A stretch of 64,000 nucleotides of DNA from Pleomorphochaeta sp963678575 (GCA_963678575.2 CAXXHV010000001.1:496001-560000), one strand, 5' to 3'; counted from the stretch's first letter, positions 1 through 8,964 are shown. Numbers and translations are program-made. The notes: generated by a model from the letters alone, not told the origin.

Positions 1-1
1 A

Positions 2-826
2 AAAAATGGCTCGGGTATGATTTTTTTCTCAGGGTGTCCTCTGCATTGTCAATTTTGCCAAAATTACCAAATTAGTGGTGGTCTAAATAAAAGAGATGGA
101 AATGTAGGAATTAAAGTATCTATTGAAGAATTGGCTAAAATGATGCTTGAATTACAAAAAATGGGAGCAAATAATATAAATTTAGTTACTCCAACGCATT
201 TTATTCCCTCAATTGTTTTAGCCCTAAAAATAGCTAGAGATAGAGGCTTATCTTTACCAATTGTTTATAATACTAGTGGATATGAGGACATTGAAGCTTT
301 AAAACTAATTGATCCATATATAGATTTGTATCTAATTGATTTAAAAACATTGGATGAGAATGTTTCAGAAAAGTTCTGTGGGAAAAAACAATATGCTAAA
401 GAAATCACTAAGGTGTTTGATTTTCTTAGTGAGCGCCATCCTAAATATGAAGAAAAAGGTGAATTTATAACCCCTAAAGGATTATTAGTAAGACATTTGG
501 TTTTCCCTAATGAAATAAAAGCTTCTATAAAAGTTTTACAATATTTTGCAGATAATTTAAAAGATAAATGTTTTTTGTCGTTAATGGTTCAATTTATTGA
601 TCCTAAAAATCAAAAAACCTTTGAAAAAATAAAAGAGGAAGAATATAATCTTTTATTAGATTTTCTAGAAGTACTTGATATAGAAAATGGATTTGTTCAA
701 GAATTGAGTGATAATATTGATTGGATTCCTAATTTTAAATTAGATAAACCTTTTCCTGATGAATTTTGTGATCCTTTAGATTACTATATTGAATTAAAGA
801 GAGAAAGAGCGATTTATGAATTATAA
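2..826 (+). CDS. Radical SAM protein of the PflA-like COG1313 family, 5' end cut off by the window
   Basis: The reading frame is open to the left edge and continues upstream of the first ATG (position 17), because the residues before it (NGSG) belong to the conserved lead-in of this family; the true start lies outside the window. The motif SGCPLHCQFCQN holds the C-x3-C-x2-C triad that binds the 4Fe-4S cluster and S-adenosylmethionine. The rest looks like a COG1313 TIM-barrel (PflX-like), with NLVTPTHF and YLIDLKT segments typical of these proteins. The family resembles pyruvate formate-lyase activating enzyme, but its substrate is unknown and no glycyl-radical enzyme gene is next to it here. 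The stop codon overlaps the following acetyltransferase by 11 bp, so the two are probably co-transcribed. Family assignment is firm; substrate is not known. Confidence 0.85.
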   Translation, partial: KNGSGMIFFSGCPLHCQFCQNYQISGGLNKRDGNVGIKVSIEELAKMMLELQKMGANNINLVTPTHFIPSIVLALKIARDRGLSLPIVYNTSGYEDIEALKLIDPYIDLYLIDLKTLDENVSEKFCGKKQYAKEITKVFDFLSERHPKYEEKGEFITPKGLLVRHLVFPNEIKASIKVLQYFADNLKDKCFLSLMVQFIDPKNQKTFEKIKEEEYNLLLDFLEVLDIENGFVQELSDNIDWIPNFKLDKPFPDEFCDPLDYYIELKRERAIYEL

Positions 827-1307
827 TATACGAAAAGCAATTGAATCTGATGTAATCGGATGTAGGTTATTAGCGGATTATGCAAATGAGTTAATGTTAA
901 AGAGAAATAATCCACAATGGTCATGTGGTTATCCTCAAATTGAGATATTGTACGATGATGTAAAAAAAGAGCAGCTTTATGTCGCTTATGAAGGTAATGA
1001 ATTAATTGGGATGGTTGTAATTCAAAAGTCAAAAGATGAAATATATGAGAAATATGATTTTTGGAGTGATGGTCCTTATTTATCAGTTCATAGAATTGTT
1101 TCTAAAAGATCAGGTCTTGGTAAATATTTTATAAATATGGCAATTGATATGGCAAAAGAAATAGGTGCCAATGTTAGACTTGACACCCATATAAAGAATG
1201 TTCATATGCAAGAATTAGTTAAGAGCTTAGGTTTTGTTGAGGTTGGTGAAACTGAACAAGGTTATATTGATAACACTCTTGCAATAACATATGAATTGGT
1301 ATTTTAA
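816..1307 (+). CDS. GNAT family N-acetyltransferase
   Basis: This 163-residue protein has the size and order of a GCN5-related acetyltransferase, which moves an acetyl group from acetyl-CoA to an amine. The acetyl-CoA binding motif A is visible as VHRIVSKRSGLGKYF (around residues 90-104), followed by RLDTHIKNVHMQELVKSLGF, the usual strand-helix end of the subfamily in which a neighbouring-residue pair contacts CoA. The start overlaps the end of the radical SAM gene by 11 bp, and no other start fits, so translation is probably coupled. The gene runs head-on into the UMP kinase gene with 9 bp between the stops. The acceptor substrate cannot be read from the sequence. Confidence 0.85.
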   Translation: MNYNIRKAIESDVIGCRLLADYANELMLKRNNPQWSCGYPQIEILYDDVKKEQLYVAYEGNELIGMVVIQKSKDEIYEKYDFWSDGPYLSVHRIVSKRSGLGKYFINMAIDMAKEIGANVRLDTHIKNVHMQELVKSLGFVEVGETEQGYIDNTLAITYELVF

Positions 1308-1316
1308 CTTAATAGT

Positions 1317-2006
1317 TTAGCCAATTGTTGTACCATAGAAAGATTCTCCTCTTAATATCTTAAGAGTGTTTTCTATATTTCTACCATCAGCACAAATAAC
1401 TTTCATATTCTCTTTTTGAGCACCTTTACTAGCAATTGGGTCAAAAGGACAGTTTTTACCGGGAATCCATTTATCACCAACCATTTCTCTAAAATCTGTC
1501 CAATTAATATTATCAATTGGAGTAGCTGTTGGGTCTAATTTTGGGTCAGCAGTATATACTTTTGCAATATTTGATAAATTTATAATAAGTTTTCCACCAA
1601 ATCTTTGAGATAGAAATACGGCATCAGTATCTGTTGAAAACCCAGGTTTCCATCCTGCTGCTATTAATACTTGATTAGTGAATTTGATATCTGCACTAGG
1701 ATTTGTAACAACTTCATCAGAACATAAATCATTAAAAATAGAATAAACTAATTGTGCATTAAGATGTGTAGCTTTAATTCCTATCCAGTCTTGAATATTA
1801 TTGTCTTTATTGCTTGCTATTTCTCTGTAAGCATTTTGATAAACTCTAGCAGGGGCTCCACCACCACAAACTAAAATTAGTTTGTTTTCTTTGTCTTCAT
1901 TTAAATATTCCCTTATTGCTTTATTAAAACTTTTTAGAAATTCAATATCTACTTTATCAGGTGCAATTATTGATCCACCTAATGATAATACAGCTAAATT
2001 ACTCAT
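1317..2006 (-). CDS. pyrH: UMP kinase, archaeal-type PyrH
   Basis: Amino-acid-kinase-fold protein of 229 residues that should phosphorylate UMP to UDP in the cytoplasm. The N-terminal SLGGSIIAPDKVD is the phosphate loop in the form found in archaeal UMP kinases rather than the usual bacterial one; GGGAPARVY, STDTDAVFLSQ and KVYTADPKLDP follow in the order expected for the fold. The Shine-Dalgarno AAGGAG lies 9 nt before the ATG. The gene stands alone on the minus strand, convergent with the acetyltransferase. It completes the pyrimidine theme of the window (pyr operon, udk, prs). Occurrence of the archaeal type in spirochaetes is recalled knowledge and was not tested here. Confidence in UMP kinase is high; a related amino acid kinase is the only alternative. 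Confidence 0.85.
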   Translation of the reverse strand: MSNLAVLSLGGSIIAPDKVDIEFLKSFNKAIREYLNEDKENKLILVCGGGAPARVYQNAYREIASNKDNNIQDWIGIKATHLNAQLVYSIFNDLCSDEVVTNPSADIKFTNQVLIAAGWKPGFSTDTDAVFLSQRFGGKLIINLSNIAKVYTADPKLDPTATPIDNINWTDFREMVGDKWIPGKNCPFDPIASKGAQKENMKVICADGRNIENTLKILRGESFYGTTIG

Positions 2007-2155
2007 TTACTCTATCTCCTTAAGACTCATTTTATCATCCTCTCCTTTTATAAACAACAATCATAAAAAATAAAAGGGCAAAGTATTAAAAAAAGTAGTA
2101 GTAATAATAAAAATATATATTAACTAAATAATTTTGGTTAAAAAGGGATGTTAAA

Positions 2156-2578
2156 ATGAGTAATTTTGATGATTTAAATGCAATTATTGTTGAAGGGAGA
2201 TTAACAAAAGATCCTATAATAAAGGATTTAGGAAATAATAATTGTGTAAGTACGTTAACTCTTGCAGTTAACTCTTCTTATAAAGGAAAAGATTCTTCTT
2301 TTGTACAAGAGGTTGGTTTTTTTGATATTGAGGTATGGAATAATGCTGCAAAAGCTTGTAACCAATATTTAACTAAAGGTTGTAAGATTCGGGTTAAAGG
2401 TAGTTTGAAGCAGAATAGATGGGAAACAAATGAAGGACTTAAAAAATCAAAAGTATTTATAAAAGCTGATAATGTTGAATTTAAAAGTGAAACAAAGAAA
2501 GCAAAATCAAACAAAGATGGAATAGATGGTGATGAAATTGAGGCAACTTTAAATATTAATTCAATACCAGCTTTTTAA
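2156..2578 (+). CDS. ssb: Single-stranded DNA-binding protein
   Basis: A 140-residue protein with the OB-fold order of bacterial SSB: LNAIIVEGRLTKDPIIK, then STLTLAVNSSYKG, then FFDIEVWNNAAKACNQYLTKGCKIRVKGSL, then the strand RWE. SSB coats single-stranded DNA in replication and repair. The tail is charged and ends in IPAF, a variant of the acidic DDIPF tip that recruits partner proteins, so the tip is recognisable but changed. The possible Shine-Dalgarno AAGGGA sits about 7 nt before the ATG. A strong hairpin follows the stop. It stands alone, not beside rpsF/rpsR as in many bacteria, so this may be an accessory or the main SSB; the window cannot say which. Confidence 0.9.
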   Translation: MSNFDDLNAIIVEGRLTKDPIIKDLGNNNCVSTLTLAVNSSYKGKDSSFVQEVGFFDIEVWNNAAKACNQYLTKGCKIRVKGSLKQNRWETNEGLKKSKVFIKADNVEFKSETKKAKSNKDGIDGDEIEATLNINSIPAF

Positions 2579-2588
2579 TATATCTTTG

Positions 2589-2620
2589 ATGATGCATCTT
2601 ATAATTTTAAGATGCATCAT
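2589..2620 (+). terminator. Stem-loop after ssb
   Basis: A perfect 13-bp inverted repeat (2589-2601 with 2608-2620, arm ATGATGCATCTTA) encloses a 6-nt loop. It lies 10 nt after the ssb stop. There is no long T run after it (TATTG follows), so it may be a weak terminator or an mRNA-stabilising hairpin rather than an efficient intrinsic terminator. Confidence 0.55.
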
Positions 2621-2656
2621 TATTGACAAAACTAATTATATTGATAATCTACTTCT

Positions 2657-3643
2657 ATGCTTAAGAAATCAAATATAATATTTTTATCAATAATTTTTAT
2701 TTTATTAACAAGTTGTAAAAGTGAAGTCAAATTACAAACACAAACACAAATTGCATTGGGTACTGTTTGTTCAATAAAACTAGAACAAAATGTTGATTCT
2801 GATATATATAAAAAATGTTTTTCTATTTTAAATGATGTAGAAAAAGAAATAAGTAGAACAAATGAAAATAGCTATATAAGTATATTGAATAGAGAAAAAG
2901 AAGTTGTTATTAATCAAGAAGTTTTTGATTTGTTTGAATTAGGGCTAACTCTTGCAAAACAAAGCAATGGAAAATTTAATATTGCAATGGGAAGTGTCGT
3001 TGGTCTATGGGATATTGGGGGCACTAATCCAAGAATTCCAACAAGTCAAGAATTAAATAGTGTAAATATTGATTATAATCAGATTCAATTGGACAGAAAA
3101 ACTTTATCAATTAAAATTCCATCTGATATGCAAATTGATTTAGGTGCTCTAGGCAAAGGTTATGCGGCTGATAAATTAAGAAATTTTTTATTATCTAAGT
3201 CAATTGATAAAGCAATAATCAATTTGGGTGGAAATCTTTTAGTTATTGGTAGAAAAGACAAAGATAAATTATGGACAATTGGTTTGCAAGATCCTCTTGA
3301 TACAAGTAAAATATTTGCAGCTATTGAAGTTGAATCTTCTTCAATTGTAACTTCAGGGACTTATGAAAGATTTTTCTATCAAGATGGAGTTAAGTATCAT
3401 CATATTTTAGACCCAGATACATTATATCCTTGTAAGAGTGATATTATTAGTTCTTCAATAATTGGTAAAGATTCTTTGATTTGTGATTGTTTATCAACAA
3501 CTTGTTTTCTTCTTGGAAGCGAAAAAGCTCTTGATTTTATGAAAAATTATAAAGACTATAGTGCCTTCTTTTTATTAGAAGATAATTCAATTGTACTTAG
3601 TGATAATTTTAATTATGAATATAAGCTAAAAGAAAATCATTGA
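2657..3643 (+). CDS. apbE: FAD:protein FMN transferase (ApbE), lipoprotein
   Basis: A 328-residue protein with a lipoprotein signal: positive start MLKKSN, a hydrophobic stretch, and the lipobox LTSC with the acceptor Cys near residue 20. The body matches ApbE: ALGTVCSIKL, NSYISILNR, then DLGALGKGYAADKL and INLGGNLLVIG, and late VTSGTYERFF and HHILDPDT, the last being the conserved region that supports Mg binding. ApbE transfers FMN from FAD to Thr of partner proteins such as Rnf/Nqr subunits on the outer side of the inner membrane; none of these partners is in the window. There is no Shine-Dalgarno before the ATG; a GATAAT lies 8 nt upstream, so the mRNA may be leaderless. The 3' end overlaps the convergent lipoprotein gene by 7 bp. 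Confidence 0.9.
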   Translation: MLKKSNIIFLSIIFILLTSCKSEVKLQTQTQIALGTVCSIKLEQNVDSDIYKKCFSILNDVEKEISRTNENSYISILNREKEVVINQEVFDLFELGLTLAKQSNGKFNIAMGSVVGLWDIGGTNPRIPTSQELNSVNIDYNQIQLDRKTLSIKIPSDMQIDLGALGKGYAADKLRNFLLSKSIDKAIINLGGNLLVIGRKDKDKLWTIGLQDPLDTSKIFAAIEVESSSIVTSGTYERFFYQDGVKYHHILDPDTLYPCKSDIISSSIIGKDSLICDCLSTTCFLLGSEKALDFMKNYKDYSAFFLLEDNSIVLSDNFNYEYKLKENH

Positions 3644-4605
3644 TTATAAATATTTATATTATTTTTTGAACCAAAAGAATCTCCACTGGTTACAGTGATG
3701 TAAAAATCCTCATATGTATTAGTATCTTGAAAATATGAATTATCTTTAAGAAATCTATTTATTGTTCTTGTTGATGTTTCATTTGTGCTATCAACTGCTC
3801 CTAAAGCTAAAGGAAACGTGTTTTCCCACATTCCAATACTTACTAAAGTTTTAGCAATAGAAAGTGTTTTTTCATTTGCAAAGCCTTCACTATTATCACT
3901 AATTTTATTTGAATAAACTAAACAATCAATTACATTAGAATTGTAACTAGGGTTATCTAAGATTAAAATACATCCATTATTTGAACTTAATCCTTTTTTA
4001 TTTTCACTTATAAAACAATCTTCTTCTTCTTCCTTAAATGAAATAACTACATATTCCCCTTCATTAACATAAATATCCGGTAGCACACATCTATCTTCAT
4101 AATCATCATTAAATCCATCAGAGACTACAATTGAGGCTAAAGATCCACTTTTAGTTACAATGAGTTCAACTTTATCACAATTTTTTGCTGTTCCTTTTGT
4201 GGATACTTCACTAATTAATACATTTGCTCTGTTATTGTTTTTTGTAAAAACAAATGATTCAATATATGTAGAATTTCTATTTAAATCTTCCACTTTTATT
4301 TTAAATAGATATTTAATGCCACATTTTAATGGATCTTTTAAAAAATAAGTAACTGTATTTGCTTTTACACTAAAATTAGAAACATCTTTTCCATCAAAAT
4401 TTAACTTAATTCTATCTCTAGAATTAAGAGTTTCATCAAATATTATTTTAACGCAATAAGGGGAGGGACTTTCAATATATTCTAATTTTGGAGGTATGCT
4501 GTCTATAGCCATGATTAAATCAAAACTTTTTAATATTTTTGATTCACATGAAGTTCCTAAGCAAATAATAATAATTAATAAAGATAATATTTTCATTTTT
4601 TTCAT
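3637..4605 (-). CDS. Putative lipoprotein with Ig-like and lamin-tail-like regions
   Basis: A 322-residue protein starting with a lipoprotein signal (MKKMK, hydrophobic core, lipobox LGTSC with Cys near residue 20), so it should be anchored to a membrane. Residues about 35-115 (PPKLEYIESPSPYCVKIIF and onward) look like a bacterial Ig-like domain of the kind that begins adhesin or surface proteins. From about residue 130, VLISEVSTKG followed by DKVELIV and later YVVISF and NVIDCLVYS resemble a lamin-tail domain, a beta-sandwich found in exported bacterial proteins. No enzymatic motif is seen. It is convergent with apbE and divergent from argH. The domain calls come from pattern memory; function is unknown. 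Confidence 0.6.
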   Translation of the reverse strand: MKKMKILSLLIIIICLGTSCESKILKSFDLIMAIDSIPPKLEYIESPSPYCVKIIFDETLNSRDRIKLNFDGKDVSNFSVKANTVTYFLKDPLKCGIKYLFKIKVEDLNRNSTYIESFVFTKNNNRANVLISEVSTKGTAKNCDKVELIVTKSGSLASIVVSDGFNDDYEDRCVLPDIYVNEGEYVVISFKEEEEDCFISENKKGLSSNNGCILILDNPSYNSNVIDCLVYSNKISDNSEGFANEKTLSIAKTLVSIGMWENTFPLALGAVDSTNETSTRTINRFLKDNSYFQDTNTYEDFYITVTSGDSFGSKNNINIYNQ

Positions 4606-4637
4606 ATATTATGGTATTAATATTTATTATATATTGC

Positions 4638-4668
4638 TTGAAAAAAGAAAAATCTTTAAACTTATAAA
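4638..4668 (+). promoter_or_regulatory. Possible argH promoter
   Basis: TTGAAA (4638-4643) and TATAAA (4663-4668) are separated by 19 nt, or 18 nt if TTATAA is used. The transcript would start about 10 nt before the GAGG Shine-Dalgarno of argH. The spacing is slightly long and the region is AT-rich, so this is tentative. Confidence 0.35.
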
Positions 4669-4686
4669 AAAAATAGAGGATTAATT

Positions 4687-6057
4687 ATGGCAAAGTTATG
4701 GCAAAAAGAATATTCGTTGGATTCTTTGATGGAAGATTTCACAGTATCTAATGATTATTTATTAGATCAAGACTTAGTAATAAGTGATACGCTTGCATCA
4801 ATAGCTCATGCAAGAGGTTTAAACAAAATTAATATATTAAGTGATGATGAATTAAAATCTTTGGAAAAAGGTTTAAAAGAAATTATTGAATTAAAAGAAA
4901 AAAATAACTTTGTTATTACTAAAGAAAATGAAGACTGTCATACAGCAATAGAAAGTTATTTAACAATTAATTATGGGGATGTTGGTAAAAAGATTCATAC
5001 CGGTAGAAGTCGAAATGATCAAGTTCAAACAGCTTTGAGACTTTGGATGAGAGAATTTGCTTTAAAATTATCAACTGAAACTGTTAAGCTTTCAAAGGAA
5101 CTTTTAAAGTTTGCACAAAAATATCAAGATATTCCAATGCCTGGAAGAACTCATATGCAAATTGCAATGCCTTCTTCTGTGGGGTTATGGGTTGCTTCCT
5201 TTGCTGAAGAATTTATTGATGAAGCGGAGAGAGTAAATGATTTTATTAAAATATTAGATCAATCTCCATTAGGATCTGCTGCATCTTATGGTGTGCCTTT
5301 AGATTTGGATAGAGCTTTTTGTGCAAAACAAATGGGTTTTTCAAAAGTACAAAAAAATGTATTATATTCAAATAATTCAAGAGGAAAATTTGAGGCAATG
5401 CTCTTAGATCTTTGTGATTATATTGCTTTAACTTGTAGTAAATTAGCTCAAGATTTAATTTTATTTACTTTACCAGAGTTTGGATATTTTTCTCTACCAA
5501 AAGAACTCTGCACTGGTAGTTCTATAATGCCTCAGAAGAAAAATCCTGATGGGTTAGAGTTAGCAAGAAGTAGATCCTCTGTAGTTAGTAGTTCATCTTT
5601 TAGAGTAAAATCTATTATTAGATCACTCCCTTCTGGCTATAATAGAGATTTTCAAGATACTAAAGAACCTTTATTAGTTGGAGCAAAAGCAACTTGGTCT
5701 TTAGTTGCAATTATGTCAAGAATGATTGAGAAAGTTGAGGTAAATGAAGATAATTTAGTCAAAGCCTGTGTGAGTGATTTATACGCAACTGATGAAGTAT
5801 TAGAAAGAGTAAAAAATGGTGAAAATTTTAGAGATACTTATAAAAATGTTGGATTAAATTTAGATGCAGTAAAAAAATATGACCCTTATCAAACTATAAA
5901 AAATAGAACTAGTATTGGTACTACTAACAATTTATGTTTAAAAGAAGATGTAGAGATTGTTGAATCATTATTATTACATAATGATAAAAAATTAAATGAT
6001 TATAAATTAGCTTATAAAAATCTTTGTCAAAAAGATATTGAGGTAGTAAATATATAA
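4687..6057 (+). CDS. argH: Argininosuccinate lyase
   Basis: A 456-residue member of the fumarase/aspartase superfamily, full length for ArgH. It splits argininosuccinate into arginine and fumarate, the last step of arginine synthesis. The superfamily signature GSSIMPQKKNPD is at residues 277-288 and carries the catalytic Ser loop; HTGRSRNDQVQTALRLW, near residues 105-121, is the ArgH-specific substrate region, and PGRTHMQIAMP also fits. The Shine-Dalgarno GAGG sits 8 nt before the ATG. The gene is alone: argG is not next to it and does not appear in the window. A clear intrinsic terminator follows. The C-terminal third is diverged from textbook ArgH in my reading, but no catalytic block is missing. 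Confidence 0.93.
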   Translation: MAKLWQKEYSLDSLMEDFTVSNDYLLDQDLVISDTLASIAHARGLNKINILSDDELKSLEKGLKEIIELKEKNNFVITKENEDCHTAIESYLTINYGDVGKKIHTGRSRNDQVQTALRLWMREFALKLSTETVKLSKELLKFAQKYQDIPMPGRTHMQIAMPSSVGLWVASFAEEFIDEAERVNDFIKILDQSPLGSAASYGVPLDLDRAFCAKQMGFSKVQKNVLYSNNSRGKFEAMLLDLCDYIALTCSKLAQDLILFTLPEFGYFSLPKELCTGSSIMPQKKNPDGLELARSRSSVVSSSSFRVKSIIRSLPSGYNRDFQDTKEPLLVGAKATWSLVAIMSRMIEKVEVNEDNLVKACVSDLYATDEVLERVKNGENFRDTYKNVGLNLDAVKKYDPYQTIKNRTSIGTTNNLCLKEDVEIVESLLLHNDKKLNDYKLAYKNLCQKDIEVVNI

Positions 6058-6080
6058 AATTTATTGCTATCTAATTAGAG

Positions 6081-6122
6081 AAAACAATCTATTTCGATAT
6101 TAAAGAAATAGGTTGTTTTTTT
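6081..6122 (+). terminator. Intrinsic terminator of argH
   Basis: Arms 6081-6095 and 6105-6119 (core AACAATCTATTTC pairing with GAAATAGGTTGTT, one G-U pair) enclose a 9-nt loop and run into a T tract up to 6122. It begins 24 nt after the argH stop. Confidence 0.85.
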
Positions 6123-6237
6123 ATAAAGATAATATATTTAAAAAGGTAAGTATTTTTCTCATATTTATGTGCAAAATCTTTGATAAGAAAATATATTAAA
6201 AAATATAAAGAAAAATATTATCTAAATTATTATTATT

Positions 6238-6267
6238 TTGAATTGAAAAAATATAATTAATTATAGT
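6238..6267 (+). promoter_or_regulatory. prs promoter implying an almost leaderless mRNA
   Basis: TTGAAT (6238-6243), an 18-nt spacer and TATAGT (6262-6267) lie just before the ATG at 6279, leaving 11 nt between the -10 box and the start codon. No Shine-Dalgarno precedes the ATG, so the transcript would begin within about 5 nt of it. Confidence 0.5.
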
Positions 6268-6278
6268 ATTCTAAATTT

Positions 6279-7568
6279 ATGAGCATCATTAAACCCCACA
6301 AACTCGGTATTATTGCTGGTCCGGGTAGTGAATATTTTACAAGCAAGGTCGTAAAGCATCTGCGTATATTGTATAAAGAGCGGTACAATAAACTTTCAAG
6401 TGCACTTGCCAAACGACATGATATGAGTGAGGAACAGATCTTGCAAATGGTCACCTTGATTGATGACATGAATAGTAAGAAGATTCCTAGAAGAAAGTGT
6501 CCGACACAATTTCAATGTCCGGATTTCACAATTAGAGCGAAATATACTAGATTTGCAAATGGAGAAGAGAAAGCTGAAATACTCGATCCAGTAAGAGGTC
6601 TTAGAATATTTTTTATCTACGATGTATCTAATATGGAATTAATTAAGGTTACTGGACCTGGTGAACCAATTAGATTAAGTGTTAATGATCATATTATGTA
6701 CCTATTGACGACAATACATGCTATAAAATTAGCTGGTGCAGAATCAATTACATTAGTACTACCTACTTTTCCATATTCTAGGCAACATAAAAAGAACAGT
6801 AGAGAAGCTTTAACAGCTAGTCTATTTTCTCATATGTGTGACATGTTAGAGGTTGAGAGAATTATCACTTTAGATATACACTCTCGAGAAATTGAAAACA
6901 GTTTCATGAAAACACATTTAGAAAATTTACATGGTTCTTATCAGACCTTAATTGCATTAAGTAGATTAATTGATTTAAGTGATCCTGATATTGTTGTTGT
7001 ATCTCCTGATACCGGAGCTATTTCTAGAAACAAATTCTATGCACAATCTCTCCACAGACCTCTAGCTGTATTGTATAAAGAAAGAGACTATGGTGTTGTA
7101 AGCACAGATGCAAATCACACAAATATTAAAAATATCAATTTATTAGGAGATGTTAAAGGTAAAACTGTTCTAATGGCTGATGATATGATAGCAACTGGTG
7201 GAACTATGATTACTGCTATGCGTGAATTAATGAAATTTGGAGCTAAACAAATTATTTGTATGATATCTTTACCTTTCTTTAATGGAGGGGGAATTGAGAA
7301 TTTTGATAACGCCTATAAAGAGGGTGTTTTTTATAGAATTATTGGAACCAACTCAGTTACACATGGCCATGATTTGTTAGATAAACCTTGGTTTGTTCAA
7401 GCAGATATCACAGAATTATTTGCAAGAACAATAAGCAGACTCCATCATGGAATGTCTATTAGCCCACTTCTTGATAATAGACGATTTATTCAAAAATTAA
7501 TTGATTCTCAACAATCTTCTGGAGCTTTTAGCCAGGATGATATTAATACTGGTAAAAAATCAGAATAG
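6279..7568 (+). CDS. prs: Ribose-phosphate pyrophosphokinase (PRPP synthetase), long form
   Basis: Makes PRPP from ribose 5-phosphate and ATP, feeding pyrE in the pyr operon as well as purine, His and Trp synthesis. At 429 residues it is about 110 longer than the usual 315. The PRPP-binding loop is VLMADDMIATGGTM (DDMIATGGT at residues 301-309), and TRFANGEE and FPYSRQHKK match the substrate and ATP regions of the family. The extra length is an insertion of roughly 45 residues after the first helix (about residues 30-75) and a C-terminal tail of about 25 residues. The first 260 bp have visibly higher G+C than the rest of the gene. There is no Shine-Dalgarno; the mRNA is probably leaderless. 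Long PRPP synthetases are, as I recall, known in spirochaetes. Confidence 0.88.
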   Translation: MSIIKPHKLGIIAGPGSEYFTSKVVKHLRILYKERYNKLSSALAKRHDMSEEQILQMVTLIDDMNSKKIPRRKCPTQFQCPDFTIRAKYTRFANGEEKAEILDPVRGLRIFFIYDVSNMELIKVTGPGEPIRLSVNDHIMYLLTTIHAIKLAGAESITLVLPTFPYSRQHKKNSREALTASLFSHMCDMLEVERIITLDIHSREIENSFMKTHLENLHGSYQTLIALSRLIDLSDPDIVVVSPDTGAISRNKFYAQSLHRPLAVLYKERDYGVVSTDANHTNIKNINLLGDVKGKTVLMADDMIATGGTMITAMRELMKFGAKQIICMISLPFFNGGGIENFDNAYKEGVFYRIIGTNSVTHGHDLLDKPWFVQADITELFARTISRLHHGMSISPLLDNRRFIQKLIDSQQSSGAFSQDDINTGKKSE

Positions 7569-7577
7569 AATAAATTG

Positions 7578-7606
7578 AGGTCCAAAGAAATTTGGACCTT
7601 TTTTTA
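7578..7606 (+). terminator. Intrinsic terminator of prs
   Basis: A perfect 9-bp stem (AGGTCCAAA, 7578-7586, with TTTGGACCT, 7591-7599) is closed by a GAAA tetraloop and followed by seven T residues. This is the cleanest terminator in the window. Confidence 0.95.
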
Positions 7607-7688
7607 AATAGAATATAATAATAATTATTTTAATTATTTAAATAAAAAAATATTGAAATATTATTTTATTAACTATTTTGTTTTTTTG

Positions 7689-7717
7689 TTGAGTTTTATA
7701 ATTATTTATTATATATT
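7689..7717 (+). promoter_or_regulatory. Promoter of the aminotransferase gene
   Basis: TTGAGT (7689-7694), a 17-nt spacer and TATATT (7712-7717). The predicted start would leave a leader of about 45 nt carrying the AAGGAG Shine-Dalgarno. Confidence 0.55.
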
Positions 7718-7770
7718 TCTTAAATTAAAACTATATTTATTTATATAAAGCGAAAAAAAAGGAGCCCTTT

Positions 7771-8964
7771 ATGCAAATGTCACACAGAATATCTGGATTT
7801 CAATGTTCACCAATTAGAAGATTATCTCCATATGCTGTAGCGGCGGCAAAAAAAGGGATTAAAGTTCATTATTTAAACATTGGACAACCTGATATTAAAA
7901 CACCAGATGAAGCATTAAATGCAGTAAGAAATTATTCTAAACCTAATATTCCATATGGTCCTAGTGAAGGTCTTTATGAATTAAGAGAGGGTTTGGTTGA
8001 TTATTATAAACAACATTCAGTAGATCTTGATGTTGAGGATGTATTAATTACTACCGGTGGGTCTGAAGCTTTACAATTTGCTTTTATGACTTTATGTGAT
8101 CCTTTTGATGAAATAATTGTCCCTGAACCTTATTATACTAATGTTACAAGTTTTGCAAGAACAGCTATGGTAGATTTAGTTCCAATTACTAGTAGAATAG
8201 AAGATTCTTTTTCTCTTCCTCCTATTGAAGAATTTGAGAAAAAAATTACAAGAAAGACTGGTGCTATTTTGTTATGTTCTCCTAATAATCCAACAGGTTA
8301 TATTTATACAAAAGATGAAATGAAAAGTATTCTTGAGTTATGTAAAAAGAAAGATATATTCTTAATCGTGGATGAAGTATATAGAGAATTCTGTTATGAA
8401 GAAGAATTTTCAAGTGTATTAAGTTATGAAGGATATGAAGATAGAGTTGTATGTATAGATTCTTTTTCAAAAAGATATAGTATGTGCGGGTCTAGAATTG
8501 GTGCAGTTGTTACTAAGAATAGTGAATTTAAAGCAAATATATTAAAATTATCACAAGCAAGACTTTGCCCTCCTGATATTGAACAAGTTGCTGCTTTAGC
8601 AGCATTAAAAACTTCTTCTTCATATTTAGAAGAAGTAAAACAAGAATATAGAAAAAGAAGAGATTTTTTATCACAAGGGTTAAAAAAGATTGAGGGTGTA
8701 ATATGTTCTACTCCAAAAGGAGCTTTTTACATGGTTGCACAATTGCCTGTCGATGATGCAGAGAAATTTGCAATATTTATGTTAAATGAATTTAATTACG
8801 AAAAAGAGACTGTAATGATTGCCCCTGCTGAAGACTTTTATGTAACTCCAGCTATCGGGAAAAAACAAGCAAGAATAGCTTATGTACTAAATACTAATGA
8901 TTTGGCACGAGCTTTAATGTGTCTTGAAAAAGGATTAGAGGCTTATAAAGAGAAATATTTATAA
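7771..8964 (+). CDS. PLP-dependent class I/II aminotransferase, aspartate-aminotransferase-like
   Basis: A 397-residue fold-type I PLP enzyme of standard length. GQPDIKTP, YGPSEGLYELREGL, CSPNNPTG (which contacts the cofactor carboxylate), VDEVYREF and the Schiff-base Lys at residue 234 in SFSKRYSMCGSRIG all appear in order. The family converts amino acids to 2-oxo acids, typically aspartate or aromatic substrates; the exact substrate is not readable. AAGGAG lies 7 nt before the ATG at 7771, which favours it over the Met two codons on. The gene is monocistronic: its own promoter and a terminator flank it, and the next gene, udk, is convergent. Confidence 0.88.
   Translation: MQMSHRISGFQCSPIRRLSPYAVAAAKKGIKVHYLNIGQPDIKTPDEALNAVRNYSKPNIPYGPSEGLYELREGLVDYYKQHSVDLDVEDVLITTGGSEALQFAFMTLCDPFDEIIVPEPYYTNVTSFARTAMVDLVPITSRIEDSFSLPPIEEFEKKITRKTGAILLCSPNNPTGYIYTKDEMKSILELCKKKDIFLIVDEVYREFCYEEEFSSVLSYEGYEDRVVCIDSFSKRYSMCGSRIGAVVTKNSEFKANILKLSQARLCPPDIEQVAALAALKTSSSYLEEVKQEYRKRRDFLSQGLKKIEGVICSTPKGAFYMVAQLPVDDAEKFAIFMLNEFNYEKETVMIAPAEDFYVTPAIGKKQARIAYVLNTNDLARALMCLEKGLEAYKEKYL

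Noticed and set aside
2623..2648. TTGACA (2623-2628) with GATAAT (2643-2648) as the apbE promoter
   Set aside because: The spacer is only 14 nt, too short for a normal sigma-70 promoter, so I did not list it as a feature, although the GATAAT itself may still serve a leaderless start.
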